From: Mactra quadrangularis
Lineage: Eukaryota > Mollusca > Bivalvia > Venerida > Mactridae
Assembly (NCBI GenBank): GCA_025267735.1
Contig: CM046303.1
Coordinates: 42,483,380-42,547,379 of the forward strand
Reading direction: 5' to 3'
Length of the DNA: 64,000 bases
Positions 39,753-52,000 of this stretch are shown here, piece by piece (the stretch's first letter is position 1; the number at the start of each line of letters is the position of its first letter). The position numbers and the translations under genes were made by a program. The notes beneath the pieces are model-generated. The model had not been told where the DNA came from. It did no database searches and worked only from the letters and a program-made list of their open reading frames with translations.

Positions 39753-40068
39753 TTGAGATATAAAATTAAATCATTTGGAATCATTGAGTCCGACACTGAA
39801 GAACTTGTACTGTTGTACTTGTACACAAAACGTAGGAAAAGAAAGAGACGTGTTTCTGTGCATGAACTGTTGCAAAGACGACATGAATTTGGAGAGTTCA
39901 CCACCTTGTTCAATTACATTTCCATCCGGATAATTTTCAGCAATACTTTAGAATGTCTCAGGAGCAATTTGACCACATTTTGCAGTTGATTGAAGACGAT
40001 ATTAGCAAACAAGATACGAACTGGAAGAAGGCCATTACCCCAAGAGAACGACTGGCCATTTGCTAGAG
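39753..40068 (+). pseudogene. PIF/Harbinger transposase N-terminal exon, broken
   Basis: First frame (from about 39758): LLYLYTKRRKRKRRVSVHEL, then LQRRHEFGEFTTLF, the usual start of ALP1/HARBI1-type transposases. A frameshift near 39911 moves the continuation to another frame (NFQQYFRMSQEQFDHILQL, DDISKQDTNWKK, ITPRERLAIC), which meets a TAG at 40064 just before a splice-donor-like AG|GTAAGT at 40067-40072. At least two lesions. It belongs to a different Harbinger lineage from the gene at 1-3520. Confidence 0.75.
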
Positions 40069-40071
40069 GTA

Positions 40072-41931
40072 AGTAAAGTTTAAATAGTATTTTCTCTGTA
40101 ATTATAAAACGTTTTTATTCAATGCATTTGTTAACAAAGACACTACTTAAATAACATTTCAAACATTTATTATTTATACATGTATTCAGTACAGTATATA
40201 TCGTTTATACAACTTTCATTCATACAGATCCTGCATTGAAAATGATTACAATCATTGTATGTTCCATTATGTACTTGCTGCTAGCTTGATAGCAAAAATG
40301 CCGCACGAACATCTGAAAAAAATCGCTCTGGAGGCAATCAAGGCGGCCGTTCGCACGAATAAATATTTGTTCGCGTTTGCGCTCTATTTGAACGGTTCCT
40401 CTATAAGTAACCAAGCTATTCCAGGACGAAAAACCGCGTTCGGGTTCCAAAGTGGAGATTTCTAAATATTATTTCACACAGACACGAGCAAACTCAATCG
40501 TTAGATTAAGACAATACTAACGACAATACGTAACGAAAAACAGAATATTTGTGTTTGCTTTTCGTGCTAATCCTGTTTTAACCTTTTTATGCGTATTGAA
40601 ATATTTCATGCAACATTCATCACCAACTGTCTAATAGCGTGTGAATGGGATGTTAATACAAAATAAAAATGTTCACCATGTTCAAAATGGATTGCCCTCG
40701 GAAAACTAAAAAATCCGTCTTAAAAATCGTAGTTTATTATTTGATTCCGTGACCTAACATCGCTGTTGATTTCATGGAAGGTGATGTGGACACTACATCT
40801 CCTGGATACAAAGGGGCACATTGTCATTACTGAACCGACAGATTCATTACACGTTTGCATGCGTTACAAGAACATTTCAGAAAACATTAAAATAAGATTG
40901 TTTTAATTTTATTATTGAAATAACGCTCGACTAGTACTGATAAATTTCAAACAATCTTTTTTTAACAAAATGAACGAAGAATGATTAAAGTTGTTTTATT
41001 TCCTTCATAATTGTAACTCAATACGTAACGGTTGTAGTTAGTTTCACAACTAATATATATTTTAACATAAACCCTAAATTATTTTATTTCATATTATCTC
41101 CTTTTTGTGAAAATATAGTTTTAATGAAAGAAAAACAGGACTTCCATTGTATAGTGATTACATGCTCAACTACAGTTCGACTTTTCAGAGATAATAGGAA
41201 AACTACAAGTGGAAAGAACACGTTTGGACCGCAGTGTATTTAATAAACGCTATCGGTATGCATTTCTCGCATTGTAATAATGCGATTTTGATGACTGTCT
41301 CACTGAAGTAGATAATGTCAAGAAAATTACTAATTCAATGGTGTGGAAAATTGGCTATGTCGATGAAGGTGTCCAGACGTGATTGATGCAGTTTACTGAG
41401 AATGCCACAATTACTTTATTCATTCATAGTGATATATGGGTAACGGAAATTACCATTGTGAAAGCAACATTATCATGTGCTATGACTTGACCCAATATAA
41501 TTATACATAATGCGTTTGATAAACGACATGATTGAATTGCGTTCGAAACAATTCTACAATTTATTGAATGGATAATCTGGGAAGGATTCGTTGATGTCCA
41601 CCAAGATTTTTTTCTACAAACGAGGGGCGAAGCACAGGCAAAGCACGTAAGACCGTTTGAGTTATGCAAAATATTTCCTTTCGTGAAGAAACAAGCTTTT
41701 GTAAAGAGATTTTTGTATGTTACATTTGTGACCATTGAATTGTGACTCCGGTATTCGCGTTTCTCTAAAAGATCGTCGGAAACAGTCAGTGATATGGATT
41801 TCGACCAACCAAAAGTTCAACTGCGGCGTCTACTTTACTAACAGAATATCGACTGAAAAGATCTACTTAAATTAACCGGGGGTATTTTTTCATATCAATT
41901 ATGACTTATAGTTTTACTTTATTAAGATATT
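40072..41931. other. Intergenic, no gene recognised
   Basis: Short frames (40259-40465 plus, 41424-41735 minus) show no domain. No tandem repeat noticed. Confidence 0.4.
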
Positions 41932-42262
41932 TTGAAGGAGCCAACCCCGGTCAAAAACGGAAAGTGCCGTCTGACAAGGCAGAAAGTAATAAACAAAAAT
42001 GGCAGAGGTACGGGCAAAAGAAGCCCGATAGAAAGTTCACTGTGGCTTGGCAAGAGGACCGGGATTAGCTCAAATACAATGATACTAAAAAGTAAAGTAA
42101 TGACCTGTGCTATCTGTATTCCACTTCTACAAAAATGCCCCAAATTTACGATCAGAAAGTGGTAATTTCCGAGGACAGAATACCTTCATAGAAGGGTCTT
42201 CTAATATAAGTTCGTCTGCTGTAATAGAGCACGAATGCTCTAAAGCTCACTTAAAGCTGGAG
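41932..42262 (+). pseudogene. TTF/BED-type zinc finger remnant (ZNF862-like, hAT-related)
   Basis: Two frames together show RKFTVAWQEDR, then K-x-MTCAIC...C, F-x-GSSNISSSAVIEHECSKAHLK. The order W, CxxC, F.xG.xN, then EHExSKxH is the zinc-finger layout at the start of ZNF862/KIAA1586-like, hAT-related proteins. Stops at about 42065 and 42163 and a frame change show decay. Family placement by eye. Confidence 0.5.
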
Positions 42263-43369
42263 AATCTATTAAAGCTGCTTCTTTATACATGATACAATGT
42301 TGCAATCGTCACTTGCATGATCAAACCAAATATGACGTTTACTTATACCAGTCTATTAATTCTTACTTTATTCTGGGGATCGTTTCAACCAGTGAAAATG
42401 CGTATTAAGATTTTAGGTTCAGATAGAATTTGGTAATTTGTTATAGGCTGTTTAAGCATATCCGGTCAGATGCACACTAGTAAAGAGGACGAATTAGGAC
42501 TACATATCAATGTACCTTAACAGTATTTGTCAAGATAGAAAACGAAGAACGCAAACGTCCGTAACTTGTTTGACAAAACTACGATCAATTTGTTTCTTGC
42601 ATGTCGTACAAATTTCCCAGACGAGTTGTAATTTATTTGCAAATTGTTTCCAGTTATTTAATACATAAACTGAGAATTGCGTGCTGATTTTGTCATTTTC
42701 CAGCCCAGACGAGTTTAATTGTTTGCAAATAGGTCCAAATCATTGTTTCGTACATCGCGTGTTGTTTTGTTCTTCCGGAAATATTATGTATTACCCATAA
42801 AACGATGTCAAATCCGTTTTCTTAATAAGAATGTCGGCCCACGGCTAAAAATGTGATTCGCTGTACTCAACAGTATAACAGTAATATTTTGATGTTTTTT
42901 ATAGAAAAAATGTGCTTTTTCCGAATCTGCCAGGTGGCAGCATTTTCAAATTTTGAGGCAGGGAGATGCTAATGGCCAAAAACCGATGACGCCACCAATT
43001 TCTAAAAAATCGCCTTTAAACTTTAAAAACGCATTGCGCTCTTATTTGTCATATTTCGAACAAATGAATTAGGTTCTAATTAATGCTTCGACTTCAAGAT
43101 TTTGTAAATGTTTTGAAAATAATCTGGTGCTGGAAGCACTGATCATCAAAACGAGTCACATGTTTACCATTTTCCGAGGTATAAGTTTCATACGTCATTA
43201 AATCTATGTTCTAGATTTTTTTAATCAAATGCATGGAAGTTTTGACGATACCATGAAGATAAAAAAATTAATTACAAAATACTTGATGATAAAACAGCGA
43301 ATATGATGTGCAGCATAATACAGAGGTGGAACTGCGCTCTATGATAGAGCATGTGGATGGTTTTTTAAT
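42263..43369. other. Intergenic, no gene recognised
   Basis: No credible frame. AT-rich with scattered short repeats. Confidence 0.4.
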
Positions 43370-43549
43370 TCATGCAAAAAGCTGTTGCTGGCTTTGTTCC
43401 CAAATGAATACATTACATCTAATAGTGTAACAAGTCGTCGAGCAAACACTATGAAAGAACCAAAATCCAAGTTTGATTCTAGACTATATGATTGTTTCTC
43501 CAAGCTTATTAAGGAAAAGTTTCATGTTAAAGATAATGAAATACACTGA
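43370..43549 (+). pseudogene. BEN-domain-like remnant
   Basis: Open frame read to TGA at 43547: LLLALFPNEYITSNSVTSRR, then MKEPKSKFDSRLYDCFSKL and IKEKFHV. The LL..LFp.E.....S.(G/S)(K/R)..., then L(D)..L...(I)...F pattern resembles a BEN domain, a DNA-binding module in chromatin proteins. No start codon context; isolated fragment. Tentative. Confidence 0.4.
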
Positions 43550-43679
43550 AAGTTCAAACTGTTCTCTAAGCTTCTCAAAAAATCAATTCAGTAACTGAAG
43601 CATCAGCCTATCATTCTCTGATAATTGTGGATTTAAACCTCGTTTTCAATACAACATTTAAAAAAGTGCTAACTTATTG

Positions 43680-44400
43680 AGTTTTTAGCTTGCCTGAGCA
43701 CAAGTGCTGAAGGTGAGCTTTAGTGATCACTCTATTTCCGTCATCCGTGCATCACCACGTCATCCGTGCATCACCGAGTAACATGTCAGTCATCCGTGCA
43801 TCATCAACTTAAATTAACTTCTCCTAAACGGATTAAAAAAACCAGTAATGTTCCTCTCTCAAAATAGCTCAGGCTGTTCAGCTTTACTGCACAGTACGGC
43901 CGCTAGAGCTAAAATGGAAAAAACTTTCAACGAGATTAGGCCCATGGTCTGTAAAACATGATTTTAATAGCCACCATGGTTTTCTGACCATGGTTCAACC
44001 TGGGTTGACAATTGTTTTTAACCATGGTTCAACACAAGTAAATCTGTGAGCTAATGCTCACTAGTGATACCCCCGCAAAAATCTAAAAATATGCGACAAA
44101 CAGGAAGTAGATGAGCAAGGAGCATGAAATCGCTTTACACCACATGGGTCTATGGGATGAAGCAATATGCAAAGTATTAGGCTGCTGCATGTTATAGTTG
44201 CTGAGAAAACTGCGACGGAAATTTTATAACGGACGGACGGACGGACAAGGGTAAAACAGTATACCCCCCTCTTCTTCGAAGCGGGGGGTATAATAAGATG
44301 ACAATGGTTTATAGACCATGGTTCAACTTTTGTTGACCATGGTTAATAGATCATGGTTCAATTTTAAAGTTAAAGTAGGATCAACATGAGGCAGTATTTT
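43680..44400. repeat. Composite dispersed-repeat block with ACCATGGT palindromes
   Basis: TTTAGCTTGCCTGAGCACAA, then GTGCTGAAGGTGAGC and three GTCATCCGTGCATCA copies (43738-43802) resemble a repeat widespread in bivalves (memory). From 43940, ACCATGGTTcaac-type palindromes recur on both sides of a small inserted element at 44067-44291. Confidence 0.5.
44067..44291. mobile_element. Small element with ATACCCCCGC inverted ends
   Basis: Ends ATACCCCCGC (44067) and GCGGGGGGTAT (to 44291). The body includes GGACGGACGGACGGACAAGG. It splits the ACCATGGT repeat tract. Non-coding, about 225 bp, MITE-like. Confidence 0.55.
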
Positions 44401-44429
44401 ATCTATTACTATTTGGGCTAAAATTAATA

Positions 44430-45712
44430 ATATAGCTAAGGTAATAAATCCTGGTACAGATTGCTCATTATATGTTGACGATTTTTAATCTGTCATAGAT
44501 CTAAAAATATTTGAAGTATCGTACGCCAACTACAACAGAACTTGGATAAAATCCAAAAGTGGGCAACAGAAAATGGTTTTAAATTTTCCGAGTCAAAAAC
44601 ACAATGTGGATATTTTTGTCGATTAAGAATACATTATAATGATCCCGAACTTTACATTTCTGGCTCAAAAATCCCAATTGTAAATGAAGCTAAATTTTGA
44701 GGAGTTACATTTGATAAAAAAACTCTTCTATAAAACACTTAAAAATCGCTACAAACAAAATGTATTAAAGCTTTAAATCTACTTAAAGTACTGTCACATA
44801 CTGATTGGGGATCTGATACCCAAACATTACTTAACATATACAGAAGTCTTGTTCGTTCAAAACTAGATTATGGGTCAATTGTGTACGGATCAGCACGTAA
44901 ATCGTACTTGCAAATGCTTGATACAATACATAACCAGGGCTTACGTATTGCCCTTGGTGCCTTTAAAACTTTCACCTGTTAAAAGTCTTTATGTAGAAGC
45001 TAACAAGCCATCATTAAAATTACGTCGACAAAAGCTTTCATTACAATACGCAATTCGAATGTCTTCTAACAACAGTAACCAGGCGCGAAAAGTTGTTTTC
45101 AAACCAAATTACATTAATAAATTTGACAACAAACCGAACTAAATTAAATCATTTGGCCTGCGCGTTAAAACGATTTAGAAATGCTTACTATCAACACTTC
45201 TACCTTTTTACAGAACTTGGATGAAAATGTCCGTCCTTGGACCTACAACATCAAAGACGTTAATAATGACTTATCAAACTTTCGTTAATCTTTTTACCAG
45301 CCCAGAAAACCCTTGGTTCATCTTCGTCAACAATATTTTCTAATCGTCGAGATCAAATAGTGATAACGCGATGTAGAATTGTTCAAACCAGATTAACACA
45401 TTCATACCTTCTCAAATGAGAGGAAGCACCTAAATGTATACCATGTGACGAGCATTTCAATGTAAAACACGTTCTCCTTGACTGTCAGAAACTTAAATAC
45501 ATTCGTGACAAACATTTTAAAGTAAACTCAAAAAGAACTTTTTGAATCTGTATCATCATATGCGATACTTAACTTTTTGAAAGAAATAAATGTTTATAAT
45601 ATGATATAGAGCTTTACATCATTAATTTCGTTTGAATTGATAGTATCATTGATTGCTTTCGGCGGGATATGACCTTTTTGTGTTGGTGCGCCGTAAAACC
45701 CAAACAAACAAT
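44430..45712 (+). pseudogene. Degraded LINE copy: RT part to 3' tail, internally deleted
   Basis: Matches the intact LINE (minus strand, 49034-52720) from its YVDD motif (44476 region) through CRLR, ISGSKIP and KALNLLKVLSHTDWG to the region before RNase H, with many stops and indels. At about 45300 the RNase H segment is missing and the sequence resumes at the C-terminal Cys/His part. It ends with ATATGACC...GCGCCGTAAAACCCAAAC at 45658-45712. Confidence 0.85.
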
Positions 45713-46250
45713 TTTACCAGCCCAGAAGCCTTAAAATCCGAATTCGTAAACATCTTAGAAAAATATCAAGTTTGTACACATATATTTACTGACGGCTGAA
45801 AAGATGGTAACAAAGTTGGTTGCGCTGCATATGGAAATTCTTTTGTTGCAAGAATGTGACTGCCTGACCAGACATCCATATTTACAGCAGAAGTCAAAGC
45901 AATAGATCTTGCTTTAACATACATATCAAATAGTATTAATAACATTTGATCATTTTCTCAGATTCTCTATCTGTATTACTGGCCATAAAAATCGTAGTTC
46001 AGACAATATACTTTTAAAAATATTGGATTAAGATTACATGAAATACTGAAATCTAAAATAGTACACCTCTGTTGGATACCAAGTTATATTGGCATACATG
46101 GAAATAAGAAAGTAGACATTTTGGCTAAAGAATCTTTAAACCTTCAACCAGTAGATATCAAATTACCAAGCAGTGACTTCAAATGTTCTATAAATTCGTT
46201 AATTAAGTCAAAATGGCAAACAATGTGGAATAATGCTACAGGACAAAGCC
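45713..46250 (+). pseudogene. LINE RNase H segment, displaced downstream
   Basis: Begins TTTTACCAGCCCAGAAGCC and covers the SPEAFKSEF-HLFTDG through KESLNLQP...WQTMWNNA region of the LINE ORF2. This is nearly the piece that is missing from the adjacent copy. Several stops. Confidence 0.75.
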
Positions 46251-47519
46251 AACGCCGATCTGATTACAATCTGATTAAACCCGATCTACAATTTTACCGC
46301 TCGCATACTCGCTAATGTAGACCGTGGTCTACTGGATATGTGTTTACGCAGATTGATCTGATTAATACCCGATCTAAAATTTTACACTCACATAATCGCT
46401 AATTTAGATCTGACTTTTTCCAAACGAAGGTCACGTTCAGGTGACCTTTTCTCATCATAATATTCATGACGAAATTGTTATGATACGTAACTTGTTACGT
46501 CACGCAATTTGAAATAAGTCGCCCAATCGCAGACTGTGAATAATACTGCTGTTAAATAATCATGCAAACCTTGGTCTAAAAAACAAAATTACGGAATCAA
46601 AATGTGATTATTAGTGTTTTCGTCTAGCAAACTCCTCACAGCGGTTACGTCACGCGTTGCTACTTTAACCACTGCCTTCACATGAATCACGTGACGCATG
46701 TAGTACCATGTGACTAATGTTTAAATTTAAACGAGCAATAACGGTTAGCCTAAAAAGCGTTAGGCGTAATGTAGCGAAAAATAACATTGAATGATAAAAA
46801 ATGTGGTCGATTTACACGTTCTGCCAAAGAAATAGGACAAGTTAAATAGAAATATATCAATATATCATTATGAACCAAAATTGTTGATTTCATGGATGAA
46901 TTACACCTGAAAGTGAGCAAGATCGGGAATGAGCTGCGTTGTCCACCCAATAGGGTCCTTGGTCCAACTCACGCTACTAATATGATGCTTTTGGTTAGAA
47001 ATCTTAAGTAGATCTAAGTAGGATAAAATTATATGTGTATGATACTGAAAAATATAATATTTATAAATTAAATGACTAGAATAAGTACAGTTATCCATTT
47101 AATATTTATTTTGCGTAACATTGTGTTATTCATGCCATTTTACGCACTTTAGGTAACCGTTGTCAGGGTAAAATTAATCTTGTTTTTTTTTCAAGTTATT
47201 TATTCATACTATTTATTTTTTCCCTTTATGTACTTTGAACATCATATTTTACTAAAAGAAGACTATATTTATTAAAAATATTAAAATGTAAAAGAAAAGA
47301 TGAAAAAAGTTTTTCGGCTCTCTGAGGGATGAATTTACATGTGGTGGCAGTGGTTATTGATTTGATAAAGGGAGATAGCCACTGCGGGAAGTTTGTTCGT
47401 CTAGACGAAAGCTACGCATTGATTGGTTGACACAAAGTTCATCTCGATGTGACCATTTACGGAGAAAGTAGAGAGCCTGTACGACAACGCTCTACAGGAT
47501 ATCCGTTTACGGAGAGTGC
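46251..47519. other. Intergenic with one short tandem duplication
   Basis: CCCGATCTA-AATTTTAC-CTC-CAT is duplicated near 46278-46320 and 46358-46405. The remainder has no recognisable gene. Confidence 0.45.
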
Positions 47520-47583
47520 ATTAATTGCTTTCGGCGCGATATGACCTTTTTGTGTTGGTGCGCCGTAAAACCCAAACTAACAA
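47520..47583 (+). repeat. Solo LINE/SINE 3' tail
   Basis: ATTGCTTTCGGCGCGATATG, then ACCTTTTTGTGTTGGTGCGC and CGTAAAACCCAAACTAAC, near-identical to the LINE 3' end at 45650-45712 and 48928-48990 (inverse). Confidence 0.75.
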
Positions 47584-47586
47584 ACT

Positions 47587-48180
47587 AAAAAAAGCCCTCA
47601 AACTTTTATTTCGTCATCAGACATAATTGAGTGATCAGGCAACCATTCACGTATTTGTTGTGTATCAGAAACACCAAAATGATGGCAAGCAGCTTCAACA
47701 ACAAACGCACGTACAAATGACATTGCTAATTCCTTGCAGGCATCATAGAACATCTTTATCATTCACTTCATTCCTAGACAATCTGACTTTCTGGGCATGT
47801 AATGTGAATGTTTCTGATTGAGGTGTGTCATACAGTAAGTCATACACAGCAGATAAGTGTCATTTGTAAATGAAACAATTCGAACGTTATAGGACATAGG
47901 TTTTCACAGCGTTCAGAGCCAGTCAGTGCAGCTGCTTTGAGACATCTTGCACCATGAAAGTGCTCTCATTAGAGCTGGTCACCTCCTATTTGCACTTTAG
48001 GTGGTTCATTGTTGCAAGAATTGTTGGTAGTTTCAACCAAATTCTGATAATAATCAAGAATATCAATTACTTCTGAATATTTGTGTTCGTCACCTGCAAA
48101 GGGAATCACTTTATTATGTTGTTTTATTTCATTTAGTGTTTCACCACGGAGTTCTTGTTCACTTACAGTTTTTACAAAGT
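47587..48180 (-). pseudogene. DUF6589-like protein remnant
   Basis: On the minus strand, frames in succession read KVIPFAGDEHKYSEVIDIL, DYYQNLVE, KVQIGGDQL, then (new frame) HGARCLKAAALTG and ITFELFHLQM, then LHAQKVRLSRNEVNDKDV, then (new frame) CHHFGVSDTQQIREWL and MSDDEIKV. The GGDQL...F.GA(K/R)CL...ITFE.FHLQM string is the core of DUF6589 proteins, which are highly multiplied in molluscs and cnidarians and probably transposon-derived (memory). At least three frame changes or stops. Confidence 0.6.
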
Positions 48181-48184
48181 TTAG

Positions 48185-48797
48185 CTATGGAAAGAAGTCA
48201 AGAATTCTCAAAGTCAAAATTTTCATGTGCAGGATAACGGGTCGGACCGGCGAACTAAAGTTGAGGAGTTTCACCATGGTTTCCTCTCGACGTTTCCATG
48301 TAGACTCTGGTCCTGTCCTGTCCAACCCTATCTCCCCATGAGCAACAACATTCCAAGACTTCAGATAATCCAGGACCCTCTGAAACTTGTCATCAGGGAG
48401 CAGATGACACTTCTTTGGATGGACACCAACGGCGGTTCCGAATCCTTCTGGCACGGGAATCCCTGGGTGTGACTCAGGGTAACAATAGACAGTCACACCT
48501 CTAACCACGTTTACTGGGTTTCTAAGGCTACAGCCAAGTCGGGTAACGCCGCCCTGGTGTGACCCTTAAGCGCTTTGCCAAGGCGGTCCGCGTGGAAGTG
48601 CGAGTCAAGAGCTTCCAATGACGGTGTGTCCTCCTGTGTAACTGTCTCTTCTTCGAAGCCGACGCTGTCAACCACTTGGAATCTATCAGCCACCGCCTCA
48701 TTGCTGTTGCTGACCATTCCTGAAGTCTCTCTGTTCCTCTGAAGTCAGTTCGGACACCAAAGCCACAGTTACCCTCCAGGGAAAACCAGGGCCTCAT
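48185..48797 (-). pseudogene. TatD-like metal-dependent nuclease remnant
   Basis: First part (48717-48511): LEALDSHFHADRLGKALK, the metal-binding HxH start of TatD enzymes. Then a one-base frame change near 48511. Second part (48508-48185): GTAVGVHPKKCHLLPDDKF, VVAHGEIGLDRTGP with the catalytic-site Glu, and SSPVRPVILHMK. Intact TatD nucleases trim 3' ends of DNA. This one lacks the C-terminal part, ending near the DUF6589 remnant. Upstream sequence to about 48900 shows related but broken coding pieces. Confidence 0.7.
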
Positions 48798-49033
48798 TGT
48801 TCACTGGCGTCAGAGTGAACTGAGTGGGAATTTGCAGAATTCTTCGGCAGATTCCCTTCAGCCAATCTGCGTCTGGCACTAAGTGCTCTCAGCTGCAGGG
48901 ACTCTCCTTGTTGACTTTATCAATTGTGTGTTTGTTTGTTTGGGTTTTACGGCGCACCAACACAGAAAGGTCATATCGCACCAGAAGCTATTAATGATAC
49001 TAATAATTCAAACTATATTAATGATGTAAAATG

Positions 49034-52000
49034 CTAAATCTTATTATAAACATTTATTTCTTTCAAAAAGTTAAGTATAACATATGATGGTACAGATTCA
49101 AAAAGTTCTTTAAGTGATTTTACTTTAAAATGTTTGTCACGAATGTATTTAAGATCCTGACAGTCAAGGAGAACGTGTTTAACATTGAAATGCTCGTCAC
49201 ATGGTATGCATTTAGGTGCTTCTTCTCTTTTGAGAAGGTATGAATGTGTTAATCTAGTATGACCAATTCTACATCGCGAAATCACTATTTGATCTCTGCG
49301 ATTAGAATATATAATTGACGAAGATGAATTAAGGGTTGGCTTTATGTCACGTAATTTATTAAAAATTGCATTGTTCCACAACGTTTGCCATTTTGATTTA
49401 ATTAACGTGTTTATTGAACATTTGAAGTCACTGCTTGGCAATTTGATATCCACTGGTTGAAGGTTTAAAGATTCTTTGGCTAAAATATCAACTTTTTCAT
49501 TTCCTCGTATACTAATATGGCTTGGTATCCAGCAGAGGTGTACTGTTTTAAATTTTAAAATTTCATGCAATTTCAATTCTATACTTTTAATAAGAATATT
49601 GTCTGAATTACGATTTTTTATGGCCAATAATACAGATAGAGAATCTGAAAAAATTATAAAATTACTATTAATACTATTTGATATGTATGATAAAGCGAGA
49701 TCTATTGCTTTGACTTCAGCTGTAAATATGGATGCCTGGTCAGACAATCGCATTCTTGCAACAAAATAATTTCCATATGCAGCGCAACCAACTTTGTTAC
49801 CATCTTTAGAGCCGTCAGTAAATAAATGTGTACAGTCTTTATATTTTTCTAAGATGTTAACGAATTCCGATTTGAAGGCCTCTGGGCTGGTAATAGGTTT
49901 ACGTAAGTTAGACAAATCAATGTTAATGTTTGGTATGTTGTAGGTCCAAGGAGGGACATTTTCATCGAAGTTCTGTAGAACGGTAGAGGTGTTAATATTA
50001 AGCAGTTCTAAGTCGTTTTTAACGCGCAGGCCAAATGGTTTAACTTCATTTGGTTTGTTGTCAAATTTATCAATGTAATTTGGTTGAAAAACAACTTTTC
50101 GCGCCGGGTTACTATTGTTAGAAGATATTCGAGTTGCGTATTGTAATGAAAGCTTTTGTCGACGTAATTTTAATGATGGCTCGTTAGCTTCAACATAAAG
50201 ACTTTCAACAGGTGAAGTTTTAAATGCACCAAGGGCGAAACGTAAGCCCTGGTTATGTATTGTATCAAGCATTTGCAAGTACGATTTACGTGCTGATCCA
50301 TACACAATTGACCCATAATCTAGTTTTGAACGAACAAGACTTCTGTATAATTTAAGTAATGTTTGAGAATCAGATCCCCAATCAGTATGTGAAAGTACTT
50401 TAAGTAGATTTAAAGCTTTGATACATTTTGTTTTTAGAGACTTTAAGTGTGGTATAAAAGAGAGTTTTTTATCGAATGTAACGCCTAAAAATTTAGCTTC
50501 ATTTACAACAGGTATTTTTGAGCCAGAAATGTAAAGTTCAGGATCATTATGATGCTTTCTTAATCGACAAAAATGTACACATTGTGTTTTTGACTTGGAA
50601 AATTTAAAACCATTTTCTGTTGCCCACTTTTGGATTTTATCCAAGTTTTGTTGTAGTTGGCGTTCGATACTTCGAATATTTTTAGAACGATAACAGATTA
50701 AAAAGTCATCTACATATAATGAACAATCTGTACCAGGATTTATAACCTTAACAATATTATTAATTTTAAGACCAAAGAGGGTGACTAATAATATACTGCC
50801 TTGTGGCACGCCTTGTTCTTGATTGTGGCTTTCTGACAATGTTGATCCTAATTTAACTTGAAAACTTCTGTCAGACAGAAAACTAGAAATTAACATTGGT
50901 AGTCTACCGTTTAGACCGGCATCTTTTAAATCTTTGAGAATACCATATTTCCAAGTTGTATCGTAAGCTTTCTCAAGATCAAAGAATATTGAAACTACAT
51001 GTTGTTTATTGACAAAAGCCTCTCTTATGAATGTTTCGAGGCGTACTAAATGATCATTAGTACTTCGCTGTTTTCGAAAACCAGATTGGAAATTAGTTAT
51101 AATACCGTTAGATTCTAAATACCAGATGAGTCTTTTATTAACCATGCGTTCAAAGGTTTTACAAATACAACTAGTTAGAGATATTGGTCGGTAGTTAAGG
51201 GGGTCAGTATTGTCTTTTCCCGGTTTCGGTATTGGTATTATTAAAGCTTCCTTCCAGGAATCTGGAATTTTACCAGATATCCATATATCATTAAAACTAT
51301 CGAGCAATAAATGTTGAGATACCAATGGGAGGTGTTTTAAAAATTGATAATAAATTTCATCAGGGCCAGCAGCTGTAGCTTTGGCATGCTTAATAGAATC
51401 GGTTAAATCGTCAATTGTAAAGAGGGTGTTATACTCTTCTTCGTTGTTAGAATGAAAATTAATATTTTGTTTTTCCGAGTTAGATTTGACCTTTTTAAAT
51501 TCTTCAGTATAGTGTGCTGAAGAAGAATTATGTTCAAGAGTTTCCGCCAGCGTGTTGGCTATATCTTTTGTAGTTTTTGCTACGCTCGAATCTTTACGTT
51601 TGAGATGAGCTGTAGAAACTTTTTTGTGTTTACCATTAATTTTACGAACTGCTTCCCAAACTTTTTTAATTGGAGTGTTGGCGTTAATTTTAGAAACATA
51701 TGACTGCCATGATTTACGTTTAGAAAACTTAAATGTTCTACGAGCTTGTGCTCGTAGGATTCTATAATTGTCTAGATTTGGGGCTGTAGGGCAAATCTGA
51801 CATTTCTTTAGTGCTGCTTTTCGTTTCCGATATGATCTTCTGCACTCATCGTTGAACCATGGTTTTTTAATTTTATTCGAGTTTTTCATTGAAGTTTTAG
51901 GAATACACTCATCAGCTATCTTTGATAGAGTGGACGCAAAGAGATTAGCTTTATCCGAAGAGTTGGAAAAATTCGGGATTGTTAAATCATCGGAACACAA

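Noticed and set aside
41424..41735. 103-codon minus-strand frame as a Cys-rich protein
   Set aside because: No motif with regular spacing, no neighbouring exon or start context.
43738..43802. CRISPR-like repeats (GTCATCCGTGCATCA three times)
   Set aside because: Spacers are very short and irregular, the units belong to a dispersed animal repeat, and the DNA is eukaryotic.
49476..49769. 97-codon plus-strand frame opposite the LINE RNase H region
   Set aside because: Shadow of the intact minus-strand ORF2.
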